From: Lentilactobacillus kribbianus
Lineage (GTDB): Bacteria > Bacillota > Bacilli > Lactobacillales > Lactobacillaceae
Length of the DNA: 64,000 nt
Direction: 5' to 3'
Assembly: GCF_013184075.1 (NCBI RefSeq)
Contig: NZ_JABEQQ010000002.1
Location: 248,001-312,000 of the forward strand
The position numbers were made by a program, and so were the translations under genes. Under the pieces are notes generated by a model. The model did no database searches, had not been told where the DNA came from, and saw only the letters and a list, made by a program, of their open reading frames with translations. The stretch's first letter is position 1, and each line of letters opens with the position of its first letter. Below are positions 39,159 through 47,294 of this stretch, piece by piece.

Positions 39159-40292
39159 ATGTTAACTTGGACACCAACCACAAAAGATTATTACAATAAA
39201 TTAAATCGTTTACGTAAAAGTCCGGATTTTAAAAAAGATGAAAATGGAATAATGAATAGAGTAGTTTCTGATCCTACAGTTGTTGCCGAATATTCCGTTG
39301 ATGATTTTAATTTGCACTTTATGCAAGATAATGGTGGTCCTTATGCGCCAGAATCTGAAATTATGAAACGGTTCAAAGGGCCAAAACCGACTAGTTCAGC
39401 AGCTAAATTTTGTTTTCAATGGCGTGACCATATGGGATCTATGGGCGTAGATATTTCTGGTGGTGTGATCAACAGTAAAATCTATACTGACAAGACTAAT
39501 ATTCCAATCAGTGTTTATACTCCAGAGTTGAAGAATCCTGATGAAAAAATTGGTGCTTTTATTGCCTATCACGGTGGCGGTTGGATCGGTGGTAATGTTT
39601 TGGTAAATGAAAATTTTTGTAAATATATCGCCCAAAAAGCTCATTTACGAGTCTTTAACGTTGATTTTAGATTTGCACCCGAATATCCTGGATTAACAGT
39701 AACTGATGATTGTTTTGAGGCCCTTAATTATATTGTGACACATGCAAACGAATTGCACGTTGATACTAATACTGTTGCAGTATATGGAGATAGCGCAGGT
39801 GGTACCATTGCTGCTGCGGTAGCTTATATGGATCAAAAAATTGGTCATAAATATGTAACTCATCAAGTAATGTGTTACCCGTGTGTCACTTTGGACAAAG
39901 AAACTAATGATCAAATTGCATGGCCAGAATCTAAGTATCATTTAGATAGTTTTATGCAAACTAGATATCAAAAGGATAGTATTTTTTCTTCAAAGGGGAT
40001 GCCAGCAATCGTTGATGTTTATATCAACGGTGACGACCCGAAAAATCCAAGATTTTCACCATATAATATGACAGATGAAGACTATCAAAATATGCCGAGA
40101 GCCTTTATTGCTACGGATGAATTTGATCCATTAAGACCAACTGGATATGCTTATGCCAAAAAATTGGCTGATAACGGTGTTTCTACATATTATTCTAATT
40201 ATCGAGGAATGACGCATGCCTTTTTAGATAAATTTGGTATTTTTCCACAGGGACAAGAATTTGCAGATCAAGTAGCTAAATGGATTAATTGA
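39159..40292 (+). CDS. alpha/beta hydrolase, HSL-type esterase
   Basis: 377 residues with the hormone-sensitive-lipase family oxyanion motif HGGGWIGG (near residue 130), nucleophile elbow GDSAGG, catalytic Asp in ATDEFDPLRPTG and His in GMTHAF. No signal peptide; probably cytoplasmic. The N-terminal 110 residues form a cap-like extension. SD GAGGGGG upstream. Substrate unknown, likely short-chain esters. It has its own promoter region containing a palindrome and its own terminator. Confidence 0.88.
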   Translation: MLTWTPTTKDYYNKLNRLRKSPDFKKDENGIMNRVVSDPTVVAEYSVDDFNLHFMQDNGGPYAPESEIMKRFKGPKPTSSAAKFCFQWRDHMGSMGVDISGGVINSKIYTDKTNIPISVYTPELKNPDEKIGAFIAYHGGGWIGGNVLVNENFCKYIAQKAHLRVFNVDFRFAPEYPGLTVTDDCFEALNYIVTHANELHVDTNTVAVYGDSAGGTIAAAVAYMDQKIGHKYVTHQVMCYPCVTLDKETNDQIAWPESKYHLDSFMQTRYQKDSIFSSKGMPAIVDVYINGDDPKNPRFSPYNMTDEDYQNMPRAFIATDEFDPLRPTGYAYAKKLADNGVSTYYSNYRGMTHAFLDKFGIFPQGQEFADQVAKWIN

Positions 40293-40346
40293 GTGTATAA
40301 CTAGAATAGTTAAGTTGACTCGAAACGGTTAGATTAACTTAATAAA

Positions 40347-40388
40347 CAAAAACAGCCTATGATTATTAAATTAAAAGGCTGTTTTTGT
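40347..40388 (+). terminator. esterase terminator
   Basis: AAAAACAGCCT pairs with AGGCTGTTTTT around an AT-rich loop; resembles the butA and 41.75-kb terminators. Confidence 0.82.
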
Positions 40389-40417
40389 TTGGATTTTTAT
40401 ATTTTGGAGAGCAATTG

Positions 40418-41028
40418 ATGAGAAAACGAAAAAAAGAAAAGGAACACTATTTTTTACGAGGACTGGTTTCTATACTATGGTTATTTTTACAACTATGTAA
40501 TGTAATTGTTTCTTTGGCGATTTTTGATGCGTATGGTAACACATATTATGCAAAAAATTCTATGGCAATACCGATATTGACGACATTAACGGTCTATTTA
40601 CTGTTGCGTTGCTTTAATTACTGGATCTGTCGGATTTTGGGATATCATGCGGCTGCTGAATTAAACGAGATGGCGCCGTTTATTGGTTTAGATTCAGAAT
40701 TACACAGTGGCTTTATCTTGCCTACATTTGTCAAGACTACCAAGGAATATCAAATACTTTATAAATCGCGTAGTAAATTTTTCCAGTTCCTGTTTTATAT
40801 TTTATTTGTGATTATTGTATCTGGCACTGCAGGGATATTTATGTATGTTTAATTTTTAATAAAAGGATTCCGGATTCTGAGTTAATTATAGTGGGTACAC
40901 CAGTTGTATTGACGTTGTTATTATACCTGGTTTCTAGAAGTTATTACGTTGTTTTTCCTCAAATTCTTCGATTGAAAGTGATTTTGAGAGAACACGGCCA
41001 GCCGGTTTATGGACGAACCAAAAAATAA
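40418..41028 (+). pseudogene. four-TM membrane protein interrupted by a -1 frameshift
   Basis: The 5' frame (40418-40852, 144 residues, start ATG behind TTGGAGAG) has three hydrophobic helices and stops right after FMYV. The -1 frame continues open from there to 41028 and encodes a fourth helix and basic end (PVVLTLLLYLVSRSYYVVF, REHGQPVYGRTKK). The second and fourth helices look alike (PILTTLTVYLLLRCFNYW against PVVLTLLLYLVSRSYYVV), which supports one original protein of about 200 residues built of two similar halves. The shift falls in T-rich sequence near 40848-40857. No family recognised. Sequencing error remains possible. Confidence 0.6.
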
Positions 41029-41059
41029 CATTTATTGCTACGATTGGAGGAATTACAAA

Positions 41060-41535
41060 GTGATATTACTTATATTATTATTTGATATATTACCGATTTC
41101 TCTGTATATCTTAACTAGAGTATTTATGAAACGAGATCATGATAATTTAATCGGATTTGATAGAAGTATGGAAAAAGGATATTCAATTTATTTGAAGAAA
41201 AATAATAGTTCAAGTGTGTTAAACATCATATTATTTGTTGTATTAGTATGGACGGCATTTATTTTGATTGCTAAACCGTCGTTTATGAAAGTACCATATA
41301 GCACTTTTTTATGTTAGAAGGAGCTAGTATCGTTACTTTTATTTCAGGAATGGTATTATGGTTAAAGTCTTACCGTATTGAGCGTTTGATAAAAAGATAT
41401 CAACAACAGCATCCTTTTGAATACACTAAGCAATATAATAAAAAGAAACGAACTATAGTTATATTACGTAACTTAATGATAATTGATTCATTTGTAAATC
41501 TTATTTTTGGCGTACTGCTTATATTAGCGGGATGA
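41060..41535 (+). pseudogene. membrane protein paralogue split by a frameshift at a TTTTTTA heptamer
   Basis: Start GTG at 41060 behind GGAGG. The first part (to 41317) and the -1 frame (41311-41535) together align end to end with the intact protein at 42147: two N-terminal helices, then PSFMKVPYSTF against PPYASFI, then a third helix, YQQQHPFEYTKQYNKKK against YRKSHPFEYTKEYINKS, then a final helix. The zero-frame codons at the break are ACT-TTT-TTA, an exact X_XXY_YYZ slippery site (41305-41311), with a stop two codons later. Either a homopolymer deletion or a functional -1 frameshift. Function unknown. Confidence 0.68.
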
Positions 41536-41616
41536 TTGATCAGATGGGCAATGATATGATAAAAGAAATTTTCAATGCTAGCACAATTAGTTATATAGTT
41601 GATAGAGATCTAGAGA

Positions 41617-41740
41617 TTCATAGAAACACCGCTATTAGTTTGATAAAATAAACTAGTATGTAAACAGTAGATTAATTAATAAAAGATGTTTTAGATAGGT
41701 CAGGACGTTCAAAATTTGACATTGATACTCTTTAATAAAG
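41617..41740 (+). repeat. degenerate duplicate of the yebC 5' region
   Basis: GAAACACCGC-T-ATTAGTTTGATAAA (41623 on), TATGTAAA and GTCAGGACGTTCAAAAT (41699-41715) recur in the same order at 42846-42944, in front of and inside the start of yebC. Here the yebC ATG is lost and no further yebC codons follow. Copy spacing is about 1.22 kb. It marks one edge of a tandem duplication that also copied the neighbouring membrane gene. The rest of 41536-41824 holds no gene that can be supported. Confidence 0.75.
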
Positions 41741-41752
41741 TGATGAATAACG

Positions 41753-41788
41753 AAACAGCCCATTAGACTTAAGTCGAAGGGGTGTTTT
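41753..41788 (+). terminator. terminator-like hairpin
   Basis: GAAACAGCCC and GGGGTGTTTTT pair with one mismatch; it follows the yebC-like fragment and precedes the small orphan ORF. Confidence 0.6.
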
Positions 41789-41824
41789 TATTATGTATAA
41801 AATTTGTAATTTATATTAAAATAG

Positions 41825-42100
41825 ATGATTTTTAAAGATTGTGAGTATATAAAAGAGACAAAAGATAAGTATAAACATGTTAACGCTTTTTTGCTGATTA
41901 ATGATTACAACGATATATATGATACAATTAATGACATTGAATTTGATTTTTCCAAAGTGAGCACTTATATATCAATGAATGCACAATATATAGTAGGAAT
42001 TGTGGCTGTTGGATCAGTTATTATTCTGGGACTATGTACTGATGGATTGGGTTTCTTATTTGCTGGGCTTTTGGGAGTAGTTAGAAAGGATGAGCCATAG
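41825..42100 (+). CDS. small putative membrane protein, unknown
   Basis: 91 residues: a soluble, acidic/aromatic N-terminal half (KETKDKYKHVNAFLL, YNDIYDTINDIEFDF) and one long hydrophobic, Gly-rich segment (YIVGIVAVGSVIILGLCTDGLGFLFAGLLGVV). An in-frame stop sits directly before the ATG and there is no clear SD, so it may be a remnant. No family recognised. Base composition is very A+T-rich, like the surrounding membrane genes. Confidence 0.4.
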   Translation: MIFKDCEYIKETKDKYKHVNAFLLINDYNDIYDTINDIEFDFSKVSTYISMNAQYIVGIVAVGSVIILGLCTDGLGFLFAGLLGVVRKDEP

Positions 42101-42146
42101 ATCCATTCTAATTATTATTAATTATATAGATATTTGGTGAAGTTTA

Positions 42147-42617
42147 ATGATTTTAATTATCTGTTTTATAGCGTTTTTGCCTACATTTTTATATGCTGTT
42201 ACTTCAAAATTTATAAGATTAATGAATCGAAATTCATCCAGTCTTATTCAAAGTATAGAAAAAGAGTACCCTGGATATAAAAATTTTGTTAATAAAAAAT
42301 CGATGATTTGGATAACATTGTCAATATGGCTGTTATTGATAATAGCGATTATGTTTATAAATCCACCATATGCTAGTTTTATTATTTTGGGTGGTATGAG
42401 TTTTATTGTGTTAGTCTTAGGCGTTGAAATATTATTTTTATCTTATTTAGGACGTGAGAAGTTAATTGAATATCGTAAATCTCATCCGTTTGAGTATACT
42501 AAGGAATATATCAATAAATCAGTTTTGCCAGTTAGAATATTTTTTTCTGTTATGATGATTGATGCTGTGCTTAATCTTATCTTAGAAGCCTGGGTGATAA
42601 TTGATCACTTTATGTAA
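42147..42617 (+). CDS. four-TM membrane protein, intact member of a local paralogue pair
   Basis: 156 residues with four predicted helices (residues 1-20, about 49-68, 73-98 and 128-152) and a conserved loop HPFEYTKEYINKS shared with the broken copy at 41060-41535. Charged loops fall between helices 1-2 and 3-4. A weak SD (TTGGTGAAG) precedes the ATG. The family is not recognised; small size and location resemble accessory or immunity-type membrane proteins, but that is only a guess. It is the downstream copy of the duplication ending in yebC. Confidence 0.62.
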   Translation: MILIICFIAFLPTFLYAVTSKFIRLMNRNSSSLIQSIEKEYPGYKNFVNKKSMIWITLSIWLLLIIAIMFINPPYASFIILGGMSFIVLVLGVEILFLSYLGREKLIEYRKSHPFEYTKEYINKSVLPVRIFFSVMMIDAVLNLILEAWVIIDHFM

Positions 42618-42925
42618 TAGATTGAATTTAAATGGAATTTAGGTACGCTTTGCTATGTTATAAAGTATAGATAATTGTCCATCTTTACGATAACTAATCT
42701 TACCAAGTTAAGATTCAGTGGGTACGTATAAAGTATGCTAATTCAGATGATATCAAGACTAATTTTATCAATGTGACATCTTTGTTTAGGACAATTGTCT
42801 TGAATTTTTAGTTAGATACAAATAACTATATTGGCTGATAACCTTGAAACACCGCCATTAGTTTGATAAACTAAAACGGTATGTAAAACATGAATTTTAA
42901 ACTTAAAGAAAAGAGTTGTTAATAA
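42618..42925 (+). promoter_or_regulatory. yebC upstream region with hairpins and an imperfect direct repeat
   Basis: This 308-base stretch holds no supported gene. It contains AATCTTA/TAAGATT around a six-base loop near 42695-42715, an imperfect repeat (GGTACG...TATAAAGTAT...TAATT seen twice, near 42642 and 42720), and a hairpin ACCG-TTAGTTT-GAT-AAACTAA-CGGT near 42852-42885. That last hairpin is partly conserved in the duplicate copy at 41629. No clear -35/-10 pair was found. Confidence 0.4.
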
Positions 42926-43663
42926 ATGTCAGGACATTCAAAATGGCATAACATTCAGGGTCGTAAAAACGCCCAAGATGCCAAGCGTGGTAAAATTTTC
43001 CAAAAGATTTCTCGTGATCTTTATCAAGCTGCAAAAGCTGGTGGAGTTGAACCTGAAAGTAACGCTCAACTTCGATTAGTTATGGAAAAAGCTCGAGCTG
43101 CTAACATGCCAAAAGATAACATTCAACGAGCATTGGATAAGGCTTCCGGTGTTGGTGGTGCTAAGTTCGAAGAAATTACTTATGAAGGTTATGGCCCTGG
43201 TGGTACCGCCATTATGGTTTCAGCCCTAACTGATAATAAGAACCGGACTGCTGCTGCTGTGCGTTCAGCATTTACTCACCATGGCGGTTCATTAGGTGCT
43301 AGTGGTTCAGTATCATACATGTTTGATCGTCAAGGATACATTGTTATCTTGCGTAATGGATTGGATACTGATGAAGACACTATGTTGATGGCTGCTCTAG
43401 ATGCAGGTGCAGATGATATGAAGACTTCTGACGAAATTTTTGAAATCTTCACTGATCCTTCAGCTTTGCCAGCTGTTCGTGATGCTTTACAAGCTGCTGG
43501 TTATGATTTGGATACTGCAGAAGTAACTATGTTCCCAGAAAACACTACTGAAGTTCCTGAAGGTAAGGTTTCTCAATACACGGGCTTAATCGATGAATTA
43601 TCTGAAAATGATGATGTTCAAGATGTTTATGAAGCTGCAGTATTGCCAGAAGAAGCAGAATAG
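42926..43663 (+). CDS. yebC: YebC/PmpR family transcription/translation factor
   Basis: TACO1/YebC family; members act as DNA-binding regulators or as factors easing translation through proline stretches. The 245 residues start [23 protein letters not shown] and contain [18 protein letters not shown] and [13 protein letters not shown], all diagnostic. No good SD is seen (AAAGAG). Its first codons and leader are duplicated 1.2 kb upstream. Confidence 0.95.
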   Translation: MSGHSKWHNIQGRKNAQDAKRGKIFQKISRDLYQAAKAGGVEPESNAQLRLVMEKARAANMPKDNIQRALDKASGVGGAKFEEITYEGYGPGGTAIMVSALTDNKNRTAAAVRSAFTHHGGSLGASGSVSYMFDRQGYIVILRNGLDTDEDTMLMAALDAGADDMKTSDEIFEIFTDPSALPAVRDALQAAGYDLDTAEVTMFPENTTEVPEGKVSQYTGLIDELSENDDVQDVYEAAVLPEEAE

Positions 43664-43667
43664 TTTT

Positions 43668-43703
43668 AAAAAAGATTCGACCGTCTTGGTCGAATCTTTT
43701 TTT
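43668..43703 (+). terminator. yebC terminator
   Basis: AAAAAAGATTCGACC and GGTCGAATCTTTTTTT form a perfect 15-bp stem. Confidence 0.9.
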
Positions 43704-43755
43704 ATTGCAGTAAAATTGTTTACTTTATCGTATTTAAAAGTGTGAGGTGAAAAAT

Positions 43756-44724
43756 ATGATAATAGAAAATTATTTTAGCGATCTATTAAGTGCAGCCATT
43801 TTAAAGCAATCTAGTGATATTTATTTTCTGCCCAAGAAGGATGGCTATGATGTGAAATTACGGTTTAAAAATCAAGTAGTGATAAGTGATAGACTTTCTA
43901 AATTAGATGGTCGAAAGTGCCTGAATTATTGTAAGTTTCAAGCTGATATGGCTATCAGTGAACATCGGCGACCACAAGTAGGGGCAATGGATTGGTATGT
44001 TCAAAACAATTGTTATTCTTTACGTTTGTCCACGGTAGGTGACTTCAATGCTGCTGAATCGTTGGTTATTCGAATTATTTATCCATTGAATCGAATTAAT
44101 CAATCCACCTTTTTTCCAGAGCAACTTAACCAATTGGTTGAATTAACCAAACAACGAGGACTAATTGCTTTTGCTGGTCCTACTGGATCGGGAAAAACCA
44201 CCACCATATATCATTTAGCCAAAAAAGTAGCTCAAGAACAGTTAGTGATGAGTATTGAAGATCCCGTTGAAATTGCGGAATCTGATTTTTTACAGTTGCA
44301 AGTTAATGAAGCAGCTGGGATGGGGTATTCAGAGTTAATTAAAGTTGGGTTACGGCACCGACCAGATGTTTTTTTAATTGGAGAAATTAGAGACGAAATC
44401 ACTGCTAATGCTGCTATTCAAGCAGCCTTAAGTGGTCATTTAGTGTTAGCCACTGTTCATTCTCAGGATCCTTGGGGAATCATTAAAAGAATTAGTCAAC
44501 TAGGAATCACTCAGGAGTACATTAATCAATCAGTTACGGGATTAGTTTATCAACGATTAATTCCTGATATTGACGGTAATTCGCAATCACTGATGGCAAT
44601 TCATCATTTAAAAGACAGTGCAGCTGAACCTTATCAATGGGAGGAGTGGCAACAAAATCTTGAAACAATGGTCGATTCCAATCAAATCACGAAAGAAACA
44701 GCTAAACAATTCGCAACAGGTTAA
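43756..44724 (+). CDS. comGA: competence pilus ATPase ComGA
   Basis: Type II secretion/type IV pilus-like assembly ATPase of the DNA-uptake machinery. Walker A GPTGSGKTTT (near residue 144), Asp box SIEDPVE, Walker B VFLIGEIRDEITANAAIQAALSGHLVLATVH and later His box are intact in 322 residues. ATG at 43756 is chosen because GAGGTG ends 6 bases upstream. First gene of comGA-GG. No sigma-A promoter is obvious; TTTATCGTATTTA lies 30 bases upstream. Confidence 0.94.
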   Translation: MIIENYFSDLLSAAILKQSSDIYFLPKKDGYDVKLRFKNQVVISDRLSKLDGRKCLNYCKFQADMAISEHRRPQVGAMDWYVQNNCYSLRLSTVGDFNAAESLVIRIIYPLNRINQSTFFPEQLNQLVELTKQRGLIAFAGPTGSGKTTTIYHLAKKVAQEQLVMSIEDPVEIAESDFLQLQVNEAAGMGYSELIKVGLRHRPDVFLIGEIRDEITANAAIQAALSGHLVLATVHSQDPWGIIKRISQLGITQEYINQSVTGLVYQRLIPDIDGNSQSLMAIHHLKDSAAEPYQWEEWQQNLETMVDSNQITKETAKQFATG

Positions 44725-45702
44725 GCCATTAACGGCTAATCAACAGGCTAATTTTTTCAAAAAATTTCAGAATTAATGCAAATTGGTTTTTCACTTTCAC
44801 AAAGTCTGGATTTTATTATTAAAACTGAACCACAATTAGCTGCCGTATCTTGTCAGGTTATTAACTCTATCAAAATGGGCAATGGGTTTGCAGATAGTAT
44901 TGTCAGTTATATATCTCAGGAATTAAGCAACCAAATTAAAATTGCCGAAAGTCATGGTCAATTACAGATCACCTTAGCAGAGCTGGCCGAATTTAGTAGT
45001 AAGAAATTGGAACAAAATAAAAAACTCAAATCACTGTTAGTTTATCCTTTAATTTTGGGTGTCCTCTTAACAACTCTATTAATTTTAATTGAAATATTCG
45101 TTTTACCTCAGGTTAGTCAACTGTCAGGTAAAAGTAATTCACAACATCATTTATTAAAAATCACTGGTGTTTTATTACTAGTAATTTTTTCTATTTGGGG
45201 CATGGTTAAATATTTAAACAGTAGGTTACCCTCCAAACGATTTGGCCTCTTAATTAAGTTACCAATAATTGGTAAAATTTTTCGATATTATGTTAACTAT
45301 TATTTGGCTAGTAATTTAATGGTGCTATTGAAAAATGGGCTTAGTATAAAGGAAATTATATTACTGATTAAACACTTGCCAGCTGATTCCTTAATTTTTG
45401 AATTAGGTCAACAGGTGGCTCAACAATTACAAGTAGGTGCTTCTTATCGACAAATCACTTCGCATTATGAAATTATTGCACCAGAGTTGATTGCTTTGAT
45501 TGATGGTGGCAAAACAGTAACCGAAATGGCTCAATCCATGATGGCGTATTCTAAAACAATGTTTTCTGCTATGGTTCAAGAATCCAATCGATTAATGTCA
45601 TTTGTACAACCCGTTATTTTTTTGACAATTGGCATTATTATCACAGTAACTTACTTGCAAATTTTATTGCCGATTTATGATTCGGTAAGGATGGTATATT
45701 GA
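44660..45702 (+). pseudogene. comGB: competence pilus membrane protein ComGB, frameshifted near the N-terminus
   Basis: Polytopic platform protein of the competence pilus. The long open part (44776-45702, 308 residues) has the PilC/GspF domains and three hydrophobic segments but lacks the usual first 40 residues. Those are encoded from a TTG at 44660, overlapping comGA, in the next frame (KSRKKQLNNSQQVKPLTANQQANFFKK), then continue in the other frame (KISELMQIGFSLSQSLDF). One missing base at T6-C-A6 (44752-44764) explains the break; the repaired protein would be 347 residues, normal for ComGB. AAT-TTT-TTC also fits a -1 slippery site. Deletion, sequencing error or programmed shift cannot be separated here. 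Confidence 0.78.
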
Positions 45703-46025
45703 TGAAAATTAAAGAAAAACTGAAATATAAACGTAAAGCATTTACATTAATTGAAATGACAATTGTCCTCTTTATTATTTCGTTACTGGTTTTAATTATT
45801 ATTCCCAATCTATCTAATCAACGAAAAAATGCTAATGTAATTCACACCAACACAATGACAGCAGTTGTTCAATCGCAAATTGATGCCTATCTAAGTGAAG
45901 GAAAAAATGATAAATCAAAAGTTAATTTTCAAAAGTTAAAGGATGCAGGGTATCTAACTAAAAAACAAATTGAACAAGCTAAATCAGAAGGAATTAGGAT
46001 TGCCAACAATGAAGCGATTCATTAA
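45699..46025 (+). CDS. comGC: major competence pseudopilin ComGC
   Basis: Main subunit of the competence pilus. The prepilin site is KRKAFTLIEM (cleavage before Phe; Ala at -1 in place of Gly) followed by a hydrophobic helix (TIVLFIISLLVLIIIPNL). 108 residues is normal. It overlaps comGB by 4 bases. Requires the peptidase ComC, not in this window. Confidence 0.93.
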   Translation: MMKIKEKLKYKRKAFTLIEMTIVLFIISLLVLIIIPNLSNQRKNANVIHTNTMTAVVQSQIDAYLSEGKNDKSKVNFQKLKDAGYLTKKQIEQAKSEGIRIANNEAIH

Positions 46026-46458
46026 ACGCAGCGGTTTTACAATGGCAGAAACCATAATTGCATTGGCAGTGACTGGAATAATGGTGATGGCTAATCTGAT
46101 GATAATTGCAATGATGAAAAATCAAAATCAAATAAAAGAAAAACGCTTTTTTGACACAGTTAGCGTCATAGTTGAGAATATTCAGGCTAGTGCCGAATTA
46201 AATAACAGAACTAACAAAATAACTTTTCATGAAAATGGATGTGTAACTTTTACACTTATTAGGAATGATCGTTATTTAATCAAAAAAATTCAAATTCCTA
46301 CCAGTCTTAAACTCAAGCAAAATCATTCGGTTAATGTTACTAAAAACGGTTTTATCAGCCCACAAACCATTAGATGGTACGGTACAGATGCTCGATTAAA
46401 GTACAAACAAAAATTTCAATTAGGGTGGAGTGGATTTAATCTTGAAAAAAATTATTAA
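46009..46458 (+). CDS. comGD: minor pseudopilin ComGD
   Basis: Prepilin motif RSGFTMAETI then a hydrophobic helix (IIALAVTGIMVMANLMIIAMM). 149 residues from the ATG at 46009, which overlaps the comGC end by 17 bases. An upstream in-frame ATG (45970) lies deep in comGC and would push the prepilin motif too far inside. Part of the comG operon. Confidence 0.88.
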   Translation: MKRFIKRSGFTMAETIIALAVTGIMVMANLMIIAMMKNQNQIKEKRFFDTVSVIVENIQASAELNNRTNKITFHENGCVTFTLIRNDRYLIKKIQIPTSLKLKQNHSVNVTKNGFISPQTIRWYGTDARLKYKQKFQLGWSGFNLEKNY

Positions 46459-46654
46459 AACTGGTTTTACAACGGTAGATGCTTTGATTGGTTTAACTAT
46501 TATTGTTGCATTTGCATTGTTGTATGCTAAAACTAATAGCTTTATGGATCATAACATGAAAGAAAATGAAGTTAGATTGGAGCAGGCCAGAACTGATTAT
46601 GAGAAATATAGTAAAAAAACAATTAAATCACAGGAGCGGTTTTCTACTAATTGA
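46442..46654 (+). CDS. comGE: minor pseudopilin ComGE
   Basis: About 70 residues: KKIIKTGFTTVDALIGL then a hydrophobic helix (TIIVAFALLYAKTN). The prepilin +5 residue is Asp instead of the usual Glu. The TTG at 46442 gives a standard short leader; GTG at 46430 is an alternative. Overlaps comGD by 17 bases and comGF by 56. Confidence 0.78.
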   Translation: MKKIIKTGFTTVDALIGLTIIVAFALLYAKTNSFMDHNMKENEVRLEQARTDYEKYSKKTIKSQERFSTN

Positions 46655-47039
46655 GACTTTAATAGGGACCGTTTTTTGTTTATTAGCTGTTTGGACAATA
46701 GCATTTGTTCTTACGGCAACCACTAAATTTCATGATGATTCTATTATCAGTTACCATTTGTTTTTGCAACGACTAGAAGGGGACGATTTTTTGTTTACTA
46801 TTAAAAAATTTTCGGCAACTGAAATTGAATTGCATAGTATAGTAACCGATAAAAATTATAAGTTAACTAAGTATTGTAATTATGTCAGAATAACTGGTAT
46901 TAAAAAAGGCCACATTCCTGTATTAAAAAACGTTAAAAATATTGAATGGCAACGAAAAAAAGTTAATCAAATTCAAATTAAAGGAGAATTTGAAAATGAC
47001 AAAAAGTTTAGTTCAACGGTTATTTTCCAAGAATCATAA
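46599..47039 (+). CDS. comGF: minor pseudopilin ComGF
   Basis: 146 residues with the prepilin-like site HRSGFLLIETLIG and a hydrophobic segment (TVFCLLAVWTIAFVLTATT), followed by a beta-rich domain typical of ComGF. The ATG at 46599 lies inside comGE. GGAGCAGG upstream may act as SD. Confidence 0.83.
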   Translation: MRNIVKKQLNHRSGFLLIETLIGTVFCLLAVWTIAFVLTATTKFHDDSIISYHLFLQRLEGDDFLFTIKKFSATEIELHSIVTDKNYKLTKYCNYVRITGIKKGHIPVLKNVKNIEWQRKKVNQIQIKGEFENDKKFSSTVIFQES

Positions 47040-47184
47040 ATTTAGAAATGGTTCTCTTACCGCAGTAGCAATTATTTTTGTCGCAATGTTAACGGTTATA
47101 TTATTATTGGAAGTTAACCAATATTCGGCTTATATGCAAACCATCAATCAAATTATCAACAAGTATCAATATGTGCAACATTAA
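46996..47184 (+). CDS. comGG: minor pseudopilin ComGG
   Basis: 62 residues: basic N-terminus (SLVQRLFSKNHKFRNGS) and one hydrophobic helix (LTAVAIIFVAMLTVILLLEV). This is short for ComGG, with little domain beyond the helix. AAGGAG lies 9 bases before the ATG at 46996. Overlaps comGF by 44 bases. Last gene of the operon; no clear terminator follows. Confidence 0.72.
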   Translation: MTKSLVQRLFSKNHKFRNGSLTAVAIIFVAMLTVILLLEVNQYSAYMQTINQIINKYQYVQH

Positions 47185-47294
47185 CAATGATAACCCTTTC
47201 ATTCCTTTGATAATGCGTGTTTTTAATTGTGAAGTGCTTGAATTATGAGACTAATTTCTGGTAAAATCAATCTAGTATATATAATTAGAAGGGG

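Noticed and set aside
39159-40292. Esterase gene as an acquired resistance determinant
   Set aside because: HSL-type motifs are common housekeeping esterases; nothing points to a drug substrate or mobile element.
40300-42950. Insertion sequence, prophage remnant or CRISPR behind the membrane-gene cluster
   Set aside because: No transposase or integrase frame, no terminal inverted repeats and no regularly spaced repeats were seen; the direct repeat is explained by duplicated yebC 5' sequence.
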